Part shown: positions 44,369-53,722 of the stretch, piece by piece | Layout of the letters: every line of letters begins with the position of its first letter | Numbering within the stretch: the first letter of the stretch is position 1 | Origin: Candidatus Berkiella cookevillensis | GTDB lineage: Bacteria; Pseudomonadota; Gammaproteobacteria; Berkiellales; Berkiellaceae | DNA: 64,000 bases | Assembly: GCF_001431315.2 (NCBI RefSeq) | Contig: NZ_LKHV02000001.1 | Location: 2,232,001-2,296,000, forward strand | Direction of reading: 5' to 3' | Translations under genes and position numbers: made by a program | The notes under the pieces: model-generated | The model's database searches: none | What the model saw: the letters and a program-made list of their open reading frames with translations, nothing else | Told to the model about the DNA's origin: nothing

Positions 44369-46274
44369 AATGATTCCCTTTATAGTCTTCGCACATGAGT
44401 TTTTTCTGAAAATTTTCAAACACCAATAGACTCCACAGCATAGCACTATGATCATGTGTTGCAGATAAATGTTGTTCGACAATTTTGTCAATTAATTTAA
44501 TATTGAAAATATTCGATTGCTTTAATAGAGTACTCTCTTTTAAGGCATATACCCTGGCACGCAAACTACCTTTAAACCATTGTTGTAAGGGTACTGCAAA
44601 TCCTTGCTTTTTTCTATATAAAATCTCTTTGGGAAGGCGTTTACACAAGGCTTTCTTAAAAAGATATTTACCATCATCTTGCTTGATTTTCAGTGTATCT
44701 GCCAAACGTGCAGACCACTCAACCCATTTATGATCCAAAAGTGGCACTCGCACTTCTAAGCCATGTGCCATACTGGCTCTATCCACTTTTGTTAAGATAT
44801 CACCCGGCAAATAGGTTTTCATATCCAGATACTGAACCAGTGCTAAACCAGAATGCCCTTGAAAATTTTGAGCATGCTCTTTAAATACATCTAATGGATG
44901 ACTGTCTCTCAGTTGACGACTAAAGCTATCGTGATACAAAAGCTTTCGGTAATCATCTTTAAACAAAGCAATGCTATTCATATAGCCAGAGAGCGTATCG
45001 CGGCTCAATGCTTGAAAAGTTGATTTTGCACGCAAATAGCGCGGCGCCCAATCTAGTTTTGGGTAGAATCTCCCTAATAATCCAAATAATGGAGAACGTA
45101 TGGTATAGGGCAATATACTTTTTAAACGCTCTTCACGTGTGTGAAATCTATATCTTCTGTATCCCGCAATGGTTTCATCACCACCATCTCCTGACAACAT
45201 TACTTTTACACGTGTACGCGCTACTTGACAGACTCTATAGGTAGGAATAGCAGAGCTATCTGCAAAAGGTTCATCATAAAGAGTAGAAAAATCATCTAAT
45301 AAATCAACATCGATAGGCTCTAAGCGATATTCCTGATGCTCGGTCTTAAAGAGTTTAGAAAGTTGCGCAGCATACATAGCTTCATCGTGAGATTTTTCTG
45401 AAAATACCACTGAGCAAGTTTTTATATCATTTGTATATCGACTCATTGCAGAAACAACCGCACTTGAATCAACACCACCCGATAAGAAAGCACCTATAGG
45501 TACATCTGATATAAGGTGACTATTGACAGTAGCATCTAACATTTCCAAACATTCTTCTATGGCATCTGATTCTTTTATGATATTAGGCTCAAAACAAAGA
45601 TCCCAATATTGCTTAGGCTGGCTCATAACGCCACTTTGATTGATTGTTAAATGGTGACCAGGCGCTAATTTAAAAGTATTTTTATAAATTGTTTTAGGAT
45701 CGGGAACATAACCAAAAGTAAAATATTCATCCACACTTTGCGCATCGATTGTGAAATTAAAATCGGGATGTGCTGTTAGCGCTTTTAACTCCGAAGCAAA
45801 AATAAACATCCCTGAGCGTAAATAGCTATAGTAAAGTGGCTTAATACCCAATCGATCTCTTGCAATAAAAAGAGATTTTTTTAGATTATCCCAAAGTGCA
45901 AAAGCAAACATGCCTTGGAAGCGATTCACACAGGCTTCACCCCATTGCTCATAGGCATGTACAATAACCTCCGTATCTGTCAGGGTTTGAAATTGATGCC
46001 CTTGACTCACCAATTCATTTCTCAGCGCTATATAGTTATATATTTCACCATTAAACACCACAACCACTGATTTATCTTCATTGTAAATGGGCTGTTTTCC
46101 AGTGCTAAGATCAATAATAGATAAACGTCTATGTCCAAGCGCAATTTCAGACTGAAAATGAAATCCCTCATCATCTGGGCCACGATGTGAAATACGATGA
46201 TTCATTGCAGTCAGCACTGCTTTATCAATTTGCTTTGATGCTTGATATGCAAAAATGCCTGAAATGCCACACAT
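44337..46274 (-). CDS. XrtA-system amidotransferase (asparagine synthase-like)
   Basis: A 645-residue class II glutamine amidotransferase / asparagine synthetase homologue of the type found in exosortase A exopolysaccharide loci. The nucleophile Cys2 is intact (MCGISGIF), with the glutaminase motifs RGPDDEGFH and YNGEIYNY-like VVFNGEIYNYIAL. The synthetase half has AFLSGGVDSSAVV and LSGDGGDETIAGYRRY. The product is probably an amidated uronic acid or similar in the polysaccharide. Its full length and canonical motifs contrast with the Cys-less homologue at 30359. The 3' end overlaps the next glycosyltransferase gene. Confidence 0.95.
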   Translation of the reverse strand: MCGISGIFAYQASKQIDKAVLTAMNHRISHRGPDDEGFHFQSEIALGHRRLSIIDLSTGKQPIYNEDKSVVVVFNGEIYNYIALRNELVSQGHQFQTLTDTEVIVHAYEQWGEACVNRFQGMFAFALWDNLKKSLFIARDRLGIKPLYYSYLRSGMFIFASELKALTAHPDFNFTIDAQSVDEYFTFGYVPDPKTIYKNTFKLAPGHHLTINQSGVMSQPKQYWDLCFEPNIIKESDAIEECLEMLDATVNSHLISDVPIGAFLSGGVDSSAVVSAMSRYTNDIKTCSVVFSEKSHDEAMYAAQLSKLFKTEHQEYRLEPIDVDLLDDFSTLYDEPFADSSAIPTYRVCQVARTRVKVMLSGDGGDETIAGYRRYRFHTREERLKSILPYTIRSPLFGLLGRFYPKLDWAPRYLRAKSTFQALSRDTLSGYMNSIALFKDDYRKLLYHDSFSRQLRDSHPLDVFKEHAQNFQGHSGLALVQYLDMKTYLPGDILTKVDRASMAHGLEVRVPLLDHKWVEWSARLADTLKIKQDDGKYLFKKALCKRLPKEILYRKKQGFAVPLQQWFKGSLRARVYALKESTLLKQSNIFNIKLIDKIVEQHLSATHDHSAMLWSLLVFENFQKKLMCEDYKGNHYVNKKNTASV

Positions 46275-46352
46275 AGGCTAAATCTCCATAATATGCAGTA
46301 TTTTTTCTGCAAAAACCTATACTCTGCTACTAATGAACGAAGTGAATAATTT

Positions 46353-46473
46353 TCTTCCCTTGAAGTCAAGGGAAGAGGCTCGCTTTAGCGAGTAGATGGA
46401 TTTTTTCAAAACATTTTTTTGAAAATCCTTCTCTGCACCTAAAGGTGCCTCTTTCTTTGATAACAAAGAAAGA
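46353..46473. repeat. Array of five consecutive hairpins
   Basis: Five separate inverted repeats follow each other: 46353-46376 (TCTTCCCTTGA, 2-base loop, TCAAGGGAAGA), 46379-46392 (CTCGCT/AGCGAG), 46398-46428 (GGATTTT/AAAATCC), 46435-46448 (GCACCT/AGGTGC) and 46450-46473 (TCTTTCTTTG/CAAAGAAAGA). They lie between stp2-like and amidotransferase genes of the same strand. A 68-codon frame runs through them but is shaped by the palindromes. It may be a composite repeat element or a structured RNA that processes or stabilises the operon transcript. Confidence 0.7.
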
Positions 46474-46519
46474 AATGATTCGCTACGCTCATCAAGACAG
46501 ATACAAAAACATCTAACAC

Positions 46520-47626
46520 TCAAAAACGAAGACTATACAGATTGTGATATTGCTCAACCATTAGCTCAAGCGAAAAACACTGCTCTACCCGTTTTCTGCT
46601 GTTTTCACCTTGCTGTATTCTCATTGATTGATTGACTACATAATCTTTTATTATATCCTTCAGTTGGATTGCATTATGGGGATCAAAAAGCTGTCCATTA
46701 TAATCTTGTTGTATCAATTCAGGATTCCCACCGACCTCTGAGGCAATAATCGCTAAACCACATCCCATTGCTTCTAAAATAGTGTTTGAAACACCTTCAA
46801 CCAATGAGGGTAATACAAACAAATCCGCCTCTTGCAACAATTCAGGAATATCCTGCCTTTCTCCCCAGAAAATAACGTTTTTTTCTATAGTGAGTTCTTG
46901 GCACAATGCCACTAAAGATTCTTTCAGCGGCCCATCTCCCACTATCCATAATTTTAATTCTGTCTGCATTTCTAGCTGCAATCTTGAAAAAGCTTTTATC
47001 AAAATCTCAAAATTTTTAACAGCTTGAAGTCTACCAACAGTTACAATAACAAAAGGCTCTTCTACATAGTTTTTTATGCGCTTGTACCGATTTTGAAATC
47101 TATTTATATTGACACCATTATAGATTTGTATAATTTTATCTTGTGCCACAGATGCATTTTCAATAAGCTTAGATTCCAGCTCTTTAGATAATGGTATAAA
47201 TTTATGTATAAAGGGCTTTAACAGTGCCTTTAAACGTAGATTTTTTTTATTTTCACCTTTTAGATCGGTCGTGTCACGTCCATGCTCACCATGCAAGCGT
47301 ACTGGAACAGATGCTAAAAAGGCCAGAAACTGGCATTCAATCGATGCTAAATTTCTCGTATGAACGATATCTGGCTGATATTGCTTTATAATATGAAAAA
47401 TTTTCGCATAATACCAAAACAAAGGGCCTATTTTTTTGTCCAAACAACTCACAATACAATTACAACTTTTAATTCTCTCTTTGAAATGACTTGCTGTTGT
47501 TAAACTTAAAATATGATGCTCATATTTATCTTCTGGCAAGCTATTGATCAGATTTACCAATCCATTTTCTAGCCCACCGACGCTTAATTGATAAATAATG
47601 TGTAATATTTTTACTCTTTTAGTCAT
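46520..47626 (-). CDS. GT4 glycosyltransferase, PEP-CTERM/EpsH1-associated (Stp2 type)
   Basis: About 368 residues from the ATG at 47626 (a TTG at 47638 would overlap the exosortase stop). The N-terminus KILHIIYQLSVGGLENGLVNLIN is that of the exosortase-associated sugar transferase family Stp2. GT-B motifs include VGRLQAVKNFEILIKAFSRL, LWIVGDGPLKESL, and LPSLVEGVSNTILEAMGCGLAIIASEVGGNPELI with E-x7-E. It directly follows the exosortase gene, the usual order in such loci. Confidence 0.93.
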   Translation of the reverse strand: MTKRVKILHIIYQLSVGGLENGLVNLINSLPEDKYEHHILSLTTASHFKERIKSCNCIVSCLDKKIGPLFWYYAKIFHIIKQYQPDIVHTRNLASIECQFLAFLASVPVRLHGEHGRDTTDLKGENKKNLRLKALLKPFIHKFIPLSKELESKLIENASVAQDKIIQIYNGVNINRFQNRYKRIKNYVEEPFVIVTVGRLQAVKNFEILIKAFSRLQLEMQTELKLWIVGDGPLKESLVALCQELTIEKNVIFWGERQDIPELLQEADLFVLPSLVEGVSNTILEAMGCGLAIIASEVGGNPELIQQDYNGQLFDPHNAIQLKDIIKDYVVNQSMRIQQGENSRKRVEQCFSLELMVEQYHNLYSLRF

Positions 47627-47634
47627 TATAATTA

Positions 47635-49203
47635 TCAACCATGATCAATATTCAAATTTACAGCGGTTGAAAATTCTTTTAGCTCTGCGCGCGCCTGCTC
47701 TGGATAATATTGATAGCCAGAACTGACTGCAATCACCATGGGTGGCTGTAAATTCCCTAATAACTTAAAAAATACAATCAATATTTTTGTTATAATCGGA
47801 CTGTGTGTATCAATGCCATTGACCCGATACCAGACCCAGATTAATCGCCGGTCAAATCGATTGAAAATATCATATTCAGTGCAGCGAATAGATTTTCCTG
47901 AAAACTGCATCTGCGTTGTTTTATGCGCTGCTAAACGCCAAACGCCAGAATCAAAAAAATAATTATTTGAGGCAATTAACTCTTTACCTTCGGCCTCACT
48001 CAAAAAACGTGCATAAAATAAGTCTATTTCTTTATTTTCTCTGCCTACAAAATGAGAAAGCACACGCTCATCAGCTCCTGGAAACACAGGCAACCATTCT
48101 ATACTCTTTTTTTCAATGGGATGCCAATCTGCAGATGATAACTCAAAGCTAAAAGCTTTTTGCTGTATCGGAGCAATGTTTAGATTACCCCAAAAAGAGT
48201 GATTAATCGCGAGCAACCCAACAAATCCCAAGACAAGTATCCAGCTTTTAATGGCATCTATACTCACAACAAGTGAATCTTCGGCGTTGCTAGATTCGTT
48301 GCAGATTTTTTTAAGCGGCACATTCACTTCTACCTCTGTTTCAGAGCGCAATTTATTTCCCAACCAAAACAACGACAACATAATCAGCCCAAAAAACAGC
48401 CAACCGTAAATGAGATGATCAAAGCCAATGGCTAATTTCATATGTGTAAAATGCGCTAATACAATGATGCCATACGCTCTGATCCCATTACCCACCAGAG
48501 GTATGACAATACATAAGCCAATAAACAATGTCTTGCGCCAAAATGTGCGATAAGCAAAATGTGCAAAAATAATTCCTAAGGCAATGGATGCAATCAAATA
48601 ACGAATACCACTACATGCAGCAGCAACCTCAAAGCTACCGCGCGAGGTTGTAATGTTCCATCCTTCCGCATAAACCGATATTCCTGAAAGCATTAGAGCT
48701 TTTACTGTGATAAAGGCAGTGAGATTTTGTAGAGGTTCAATCAAAAAATTACCAAAGGGTATACAAAAATATAAATAAGCCAATGGAAACCAAAGCGATT
48801 GAAAGATTTTTCGACCTAAAAACAAATAAACCAAGGCAATCAGAAGCGTTACAACACTCAATTGCTGCACTATCAACACATAAGCAAATTTGCCAGCTTG
48901 CCATAATAAAATACATGCAACAATCGGGAGCAATCCCCAGGCAGTTGGTTTAACTGTTAAGCTTGCCACCTCATCTTTTTTAAGCCAAATCAGGTATAAA
49001 GAAACAATAGGAATTAAAAAACCATGTGCATAGGTACCAGAAGTCATCCATTTTTGCCATAAAGTACCAAAGCTTTCATGAAATAAAACAAGTACTGTTA
49101 AAAAGCTAAACAGCAAACAGACATAAGGCTCTATCCGTTTTTTAGAGAATATTTGCATGCGCTCTTGCTGCACCCAAATATTATTATTTATCATCATTTG
49201 CAT
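47635..49203 (-). CDS. xrtA: Exosortase A fused to EpsI domain (XrtA/EpsH-EpsI)
   Basis: A 522-residue protein. Residues about 25-285 form a multi-helix membrane transpeptidase with the exosortase catalytic triad: Cys197 (AAACSGIRYL), Arg242 (GNGIRAYG) and His263 (FDHLIYGW). YAHGFLIP near 59-66 is a further family mark. Residues about 330-500 are a periplasmic EpsI (DUF3485) domain with PGADERVLSHFVG and a C-terminal WYRVNG. Exosortases cleave and transfer PEP-CTERM proteins to a cell-surface acceptor; EpsI is linked to exopolysaccharide production. No PEP-CTERM substrate is seen in the window. Its 5' end overlaps the stp1-like gene by about 20 bases. Confidence 0.96.
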   Translation of the reverse strand: MQMMINNNIWVQQERMQIFSKKRIEPYVCLLFSFLTVLVLFHESFGTLWQKWMTSGTYAHGFLIPIVSLYLIWLKKDEVASLTVKPTAWGLLPIVACILLWQAGKFAYVLIVQQLSVVTLLIALVYLFLGRKIFQSLWFPLAYLYFCIPFGNFLIEPLQNLTAFITVKALMLSGISVYAEGWNITTSRGSFEVAAACSGIRYLIASIALGIIFAHFAYRTFWRKTLFIGLCIVIPLVGNGIRAYGIIVLAHFTHMKLAIGFDHLIYGWLFFGLIMLSLFWLGNKLRSETEVEVNVPLKKICNESSNAEDSLVVSIDAIKSWILVLGFVGLLAINHSFWGNLNIAPIQQKAFSFELSSADWHPIEKKSIEWLPVFPGADERVLSHFVGRENKEIDLFYARFLSEAEGKELIASNNYFFDSGVWRLAAHKTTQMQFSGKSIRCTEYDIFNRFDRRLIWVWYRVNGIDTHSPIITKILIVFFKLLGNLQPPMVIAVSSGYQYYPEQARAELKEFSTAVNLNIDHG

Positions 49204-50386
49204 CTAAATACTGTATCAATGGTTCTAGCTTATTGTTCCATGCATAGCATTGCTCAATCACTACATGAGAATTTACTGATGGCCTGTTGCTTTGATTCAT
49301 CAGCGTTTGGATTTGATGAATCCATTCATTTTTTTCATTGGCTATCTTAACCAGATTGTTTTGTGGTAGCTCTATACCTTCAAGTGCTGCCGTACTCACC
49401 ATGATAGGTGTATTCATGCTTAAGGCTTCTAATACTTTATTTTGAATACCACGCGCAATACGCAATGGTGCAACTGCTAAATCTGCATATTTTAAAAATG
49501 GACGAATATCTTCAACTCTGCCAGTGATTCTAATCTGTGGTATTTGAGCAAGCATTTGAAGGTCAAGGCTCGGATTCGCACCTACGATATAAAATGAAAA
49601 GGGAATACTCTGCTGTTGCAACGCAGGTATTACCTCGGTAACAAACCATTTCACAGCATCAATATTGGGCCAATAATCCATCATACCCGTAAATACAATT
49701 TTAAATTCTTTGTTCACATACGGATTTTTAAATTCAATACTTGGATTAAAATATTCAGTATCTACACCATTGGCAATGCTGATCACATTTTTAAAAAGAC
49801 CTGAACGTTTTTTAAATATATTTGCTTCACTTTCACTGACAAAGATATTTACATCACTGGTAATCGCCAGTTTTCGCTCAAAATAGGACAGTGTTTTTCC
49901 TTCTCTTTTATAAAGCCATTTCTTTATGCCCTTATGCTGCTGGCTGTATTGTTCCCATTTTAAGGAATCAACATCTACAAAATCTATCAGTATATTTAGA
50001 TTGCGTTTATGCTTTTGAATATATTGTCCCATGCTCGACGAGAAAACAATGCTATCGTCTATTTGCTTTTCTGACAGAATTTTATCCACCCATTTTTGCA
50101 TTTTAGGCTGATAAAATAAATCATTAGACAAGGGAGTATCTTTAAAAATTGATTTTGCAAATCCAGGTATTGCTTGATAATGTTTTCTTCTGGGCAATAC
50201 AAAAAGCGCTGTGCATAAGTCTTTGACTGTTTCTACATATTGCCAATCATTGGGATCATCAATAAAAGTTCCCAAATAAACATCTCGGTGCTGCCTTAAA
50301 AACTTTAATAAATGATAAGAGCGAATTTTATCGCCTTTATTAGGTGGATATGGCAGCCTATGTACTAATAATAAAATGGGTTTCAT
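49184..50386 (-). CDS. GT4 glycosyltransferase, PEP-CTERM/EpsH1-associated (Stp1 type)
   Basis: A 400-residue glycosyltransferase. The N-terminus PILLLVHRLPYPPNKGDKIRSYHLLKFL is diagnostic of the exosortase-associated Stp1 family. GT-B motifs: VFTGMMDYWPNIDAVKWFV, SFYIVGANPSLDL, VAPLRIARGIQNKVLEALSMNTPIMVSTAALEGI (in two parts). It has no signal peptide and acts on the cytoplasmic face. Four-base overlap with the FemAB-like gene upstream and coupling to xrtA downstream. Confidence 0.93.
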   Translation of the reverse strand: MKPILLLVHRLPYPPNKGDKIRSYHLLKFLRQHRDVYLGTFIDDPNDWQYVETVKDLCTALFVLPRRKHYQAIPGFAKSIFKDTPLSNDLFYQPKMQKWVDKILSEKQIDDSIVFSSSMGQYIQKHKRNLNILIDFVDVDSLKWEQYSQQHKGIKKWLYKREGKTLSYFERKLAITSDVNIFVSESEANIFKKRSGLFKNVISIANGVDTEYFNPSIEFKNPYVNKEFKIVFTGMMDYWPNIDAVKWFVTEVIPALQQQSIPFSFYIVGANPSLDLQMLAQIPQIRITGRVEDIRPFLKYADLAVAPLRIARGIQNKVLEALSMNTPIMVSTAALEGIELPQNNLVKIANEKNEWIHQIQTLMNQSNRPSVNSHVVIEQCYAWNNKLEPLIQYLDANDDK

Positions 50387-51459
50387 CCAATTCTCCTGGC
50401 AATGAGGGGGCCAATTGTGTTACTCACAACCAAGGGCAATTTCCGCCATGTTTTAATCATGAATTGATATTTTGGATTCGTTGGATTTAAATTAGGCGGT
50501 GATTTTGCGCTGATCGGAATGATGGTGTAATGCAAGGGTGTTTCTTCAAATCCCCAATGTTTTTTAAAACGATAGGATCCTGTGCCTATCTTACTTCTCC
50601 CATAATCAAATTGCTTCAAGCCTTGCTCTGTGGCAGCCTTCATCAACTGATGGTACAGGTAATCGTTTGCCCCTAGCGCTCTGGCTTTAGGACTCCCTCC
50701 CCCATAATAAGGGAACACGGTATCTTGATGGTAAAAGCTCAACACAGAACTAACGGCTTGGTTTTTATGAAAAACGGTTAAAACTGAACACTTATCTTGC
50801 AATATTGTTTTCAAATTTTGAAAGTATTGTTTAGCTAATACAGGCGTTCCCAAATTACGGAGACTCTGTGCATATAAATTATAAAAATTATCAATACTAT
50901 TTTCAAAGACATGAGATAAGTTGCATTGCTCTGACTTCCGAATGACTGCGCGTTGCTTGCGAGGAACGAGCTGCAGATTCTCTTCGTGTGTCAGACACAA
51001 TTGGCGTTTGAAATTTACATAAAGCACTTGCTTCCATCCAATATCTATTCTCTTATGCTGACAACGTAAATCAATGTAATCAACCTCTTTTTCCTCGCCT
51101 AAGAGAATAGCTTTCTCAATTAAGCGTGCACGCGCTTTTTCTTCTCCCAAAGGCCCACCGTAAACCAAAAAAGGCGTTGAAATTAGAGCATGACCAAATA
51201 ACCAACTTTTCATCTCAACTAAGGGTAAAATTGCTTTAATTTTATTCTCAGCTTCAAAAAATAAATAATAGGTATTAAAATGAAAAGTTGTTTCCATAAT
51301 CCTTTTAAAATCGCTTCGATGATAGGGATGGCAACCTTGCGCATCAACAAAATCATCCCATCGCTTATAGTCAAGCGCAGTAAGCTGTTTTACACATCCA
51401 GAATTAAGAGATTGAGTATTGCTGCTTTGCTTCGTAGTTTGTGGTTCTAAGAAATACAT
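50383..51459 (-). CDS. FemAB-related acyltransferase, exosortase A-associated
   Basis: A 358-residue double-GNAT protein of the FemAB family found in exosortase A loci. Seen: YHRSDFKRIMETTFHFNTYYLFFEAENKIKAILPLVEMKSWLFGHALISTPFLVYGGPLGEEKA in the first domain (residues about 40-105, given here in part), and RKSEQCNLSHVFENS, SVLSFYHQDTVFPYYGGG, LKQFDYGRSKIGTGSYRFKKHWGF in the second. It may add an aminoacyl or acyl group to the sugar polymer. The 5' end overlaps the deacetylase gene by about 56 bases. Confidence 0.92.
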   Translation of the reverse strand: MYFLEPQTTKQSSNTQSLNSGCVKQLTALDYKRWDDFVDAQGCHPYHRSDFKRIMETTFHFNTYYLFFEAENKIKAILPLVEMKSWLFGHALISTPFLVYGGPLGEEKARARLIEKAILLGEEKEVDYIDLRCQHKRIDIGWKQVLYVNFKRQLCLTHEENLQLVPRKQRAVIRKSEQCNLSHVFENSIDNFYNLYAQSLRNLGTPVLAKQYFQNLKTILQDKCSVLTVFHKNQAVSSVLSFYHQDTVFPYYGGGSPKARALGANDYLYHQLMKAATEQGLKQFDYGRSKIGTGSYRFKKHWGFEETPLHYTIIPISAKSPPNLNPTNPKYQFMIKTWRKLPLVVSNTIGPLIARRIG

Positions 51460-52336
51460 TATCGATGGTTCCCCACTTAAACTCTTCTAATAATTTTGTA
51501 ATTTTATTTTTCATAAAAGAAAGATTATGATAGTGCCGGAATTTTGTTTTGACACTTAAATTAGTCTGCTTAGGCTGATTCGGATCAATCTCCCATGGAT
51601 GAAAATAAAAAATACTGGGTTTACCTTCTTTTTTATTAAGATGAGAGATTGCCCAACGGCTAAATGCGTATGGAAATAATCTGAAATAGCCCCCACCACC
51701 ACAGGGGATATTACACCCAGCCCATTGTACAGTGGAAATAGGAATTTCAATCAGTCCACCGGGCGTTGAAGTAAAGCTAAAGCGTGGTGCCGATGGCCAA
51801 CCATATAAATCATGTTTGATGGGATAAATACTAGAACTATAGATGAAACCACATTCTTCAAGAATAGCTAATGCCCATTGTGTTTGAAAATTAATACTAT
51901 AAGTGGGTGCTCGATAACCTTTAACGGGCAAGCCGGACAAATCTTCTAATAATTGCTTGCTGTTTAAAACATCTTTTTTAAATTCTGCAGGGGTCAGTAA
52001 ATTCACACGTTGATGCCAGTAACCATGACTTGCTATCTCATGCTTCTCTTTTACAATTTCATCAATCAACGCAGGAAATTTCTCTGCAACCCAGCCAAGG
52101 ATAAAAAAAGTTGCCTTTACCCCCTGCTGATTAAACAATTCTAAAATTTCTCTTGTATTGTAATCAACCCTTGTTGGGAGTATTGACCACACATCTTTAG
52201 GAAATCTATTTTCAAAAGCACTGACTTGAAAATAATCTTCCACATCCACTGTCATTGCATTGGTTAATATAGCTGATTTTTGTTTTGTTTTGGCGTCAAG
52301 CAACTTTCTGCTCCTTTTTACTGGATGCAACTTCAT
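51404..52336 (-). CDS. DUF3473-type polysaccharide deacetylase, XrtA-associated
   Basis: About 310 residues from the ATG at 52336 (52384 and 52255 are alternatives; the family usually begins shortly before NAMTVDVEDYFQVSAF). CE4 motifs: TVDVEDYF with the metal Asp residues, SHGYWHQRV with the His pair, and RAPTYSI. The C-terminal DUF3473 part contains SIFYFHPWEIDPNQP. It removes acetyl groups from the exopolysaccharide or its precursor. The gene lies after wecB with a 41-base overlap and before femAB, the conserved order in exosortase A loci. Confidence 0.92.
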   Translation of the reverse strand: MKLHPVKRSRKLLDAKTKQKSAILTNAMTVDVEDYFQVSAFENRFPKDVWSILPTRVDYNTREILELFNQQGVKATFFILGWVAEKFPALIDEIVKEKHEIASHGYWHQRVNLLTPAEFKKDVLNSKQLLEDLSGLPVKGYRAPTYSINFQTQWALAILEECGFIYSSSIYPIKHDLYGWPSAPRFSFTSTPGGLIEIPISTVQWAGCNIPCGGGGYFRLFPYAFSRWAISHLNKKEGKPSIFYFHPWEIDPNQPKQTNLSVKTKFRHYHNLSFMKNKITKLLEEFKWGTIDNVFLRTTNYEAKQQYSIS

Positions 52337-53450
52337 GCATCCAGGGGACAAGGATCTCTGCAATGCGGTGTGCCGCTTTACCATCCCATAAAGGAGGCGT
52401 GTGGATCATTTGCTTAGGATGCTCTAATAATTGCCTAGCCATTTTAATAATATTTTGAGGATTAATGCCCACTAGGTGATTGCTTCCTTTTTCAAGGGTA
52501 ATGGGACGTTCTGTATTTTCCCGCAAAGTTAAGCAAGGAACCTTTAATACAGAGGTTTCTTCTTGTATCCCTCCAGAGTCTGTAAATACAAGTTTGGCTG
52601 TTTTCATAAGCCCTAAGATCTCAAGATAATTCAGCGGTTTTGTGTAAATCAAGTTTTGCTTATTAAAATAGGACTCTAAACGAAATTGTTTTATTTTTTG
52701 CTGCGTTCTTGGATGCATGGGAAAAATAAGCGGTAAATCTTGAGAAACCGTTTGCAATGCGGTCAGAATATTTTCAAACACTGCTTTATCATCTACATTG
52801 CTCGGTCTGTGCAATGTGACAATACCATAGTGTTTTGCAAGCACAGCAGCCGATAGTCCATTCTCATTTATAATCTCAGAGGCTGTCTTTACTTTGGGCA
52901 AAAAACTGAATAATGAGTCAATCATTACATTACCAACAAAATGTATTTTTGCAGGTGAAATCCCTTCTTTGAGCAAATGCTCTTTAGCAGATTGCTCTGT
53001 GATAAAATGAAGTGCAGTTATTTGATCGGTCAGCTTACGGTTGATCTCCTCTGGCATACTATCATCAAAGCTACGCAATCCTGCCTCGACATGAATGACG
53101 GGAATCGCTTTTTTTACAGCAACCAGGCTACAGGCTAAGGTTGAATTGACATCTCCCACAACCAACACAGCATCTGGCTGATAACGCTCTATGATTGGCT
53201 CAAAGCGCTGCATAATCAAGGCCGTTTGTTCTGCATGTGTGCCTGAATGAACCTCTAAGTTTTCATCTGGTTGACGAATCTCTAGTGAGGCAAAAAAAGA
53301 AGCATCCAAGTCAGAGTCATAATGCTGACCTGTATGAATGAATTGAAGCATCAGTGATGATTGAGAAGTCTCTAGTACTTTTAATATAGGCGCTATCTTT
53401 ACAAAATTTGGTCTCGCACCCGCAATGCACATCAACTTAGGAATGGGCAT
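52296..53450 (-). CDS. wecB: UDP-N-acetylglucosamine 2-epimerase (non-hydrolysing)
   Basis: A 384-residue enzyme that interconverts UDP-GlcNAc and UDP-ManNAc, supplying an amino sugar to the locus. The N-terminus CIAGARPNFVKIAPIL, HTGQHYD, VVGDVNSTLA and HVEAGLRSFDDSMPEEINRKLTDQ (in parts) are diagnostic. TDSGGIQEETSVLKVPCLTLRENTERP near 290 is the UDP-binding segment. Length is normal. It is the first gene of the leftward block 53450-34478 and so the most likely site for a promoter upstream. Confidence 0.96.
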   Translation of the reverse strand: MPIPKLMCIAGARPNFVKIAPILKVLETSQSSLMLQFIHTGQHYDSDLDASFFASLEIRQPDENLEVHSGTHAEQTALIMQRFEPIIERYQPDAVLVVGDVNSTLACSLVAVKKAIPVIHVEAGLRSFDDSMPEEINRKLTDQITALHFITEQSAKEHLLKEGISPAKIHFVGNVMIDSLFSFLPKVKTASEIINENGLSAAVLAKHYGIVTLHRPSNVDDKAVFENILTALQTVSQDLPLIFPMHPRTQQKIKQFRLESYFNKQNLIYTKPLNYLEILGLMKTAKLVFTDSGGIQEETSVLKVPCLTLRENTERPITLEKGSNHLVGINPQNIIKMARQLLEHPKQMIHTPPLWDGKAAHRIAEILVPWMHEVASSKKEQKVA

Positions 53451-53512
53451 ACTACAAATCCTTTTATGTAGAGAACTAGAGAACTCTGATCCTTAACTTA
53501 TGATTTCATGCT

Positions 53513-53530
53513 CCTTGTCTTTTGACAAGG
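53513..53530. promoter_or_regulatory. Hairpin in the wecB upstream region
   Basis: Perfect 7-base arms CCTTGTC (53513-53519) and GACAAGG (53524-53530) around TTTT, about 65-80 bases before wecB. On the minus strand a doubled GTTCTCTA lies closer to the gene. The whole gap 53451-53848 has no credible gene; it contains this hairpin, the palindrome at 53641 and the tandem repeat at 53723. Confidence 0.4.
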
Positions 53531-53640
53531 ATCTTATCTATATGAGAGAAACAGATAGCATTCTAGCTTTACCCTCTCACTATCAAGGCTACGTTAAGCT
53601 CAGTAATGCGTTTTTACTAAGAATGGATAAGATAGATCAT

Positions 53641-53692
53641 GTAGGGGCGGATCGCTGTGTCCTGACGGACCGGCACAGAGACCGGCCCCTAC
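53641..53692. repeat. REP/MITE-like palindrome
   Basis: A GC-rich island in AT-rich DNA. The outer arms are GTAGGGGC and GCCCCTAC with inner complementary CTGTG and CACAG, so the whole 52 bases can fold into one interrupted hairpin. Its composition differs strongly from its surroundings, which suggests a mobile palindromic repeat with copies elsewhere. Confidence 0.68.
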
Positions 53693-53722
53693 GAATGAAT
53701 TGCACCCTGCGTGGCTCGGCTG

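Noticed and set aside
44369-44491. 41-codon N-terminal extension of the glycosyltransferase at 43154
   Set aside because: ATG 44368 has a good ribosome binding site and the family N-terminus.
46317-46523. 68-codon minus-strand frame between the amidotransferase and Stp2-type genes
   Set aside because: It is made of five palindromes and reads as paired inverted segments; better explained as a hairpin array.
53451-53640. Sigma-54 promoter (TGGCAC-N5-TTGC) for the wecB operon, expected because PrsR is a sigma-54 activator
   Set aside because: No acceptable match was found by eye on the minus strand.
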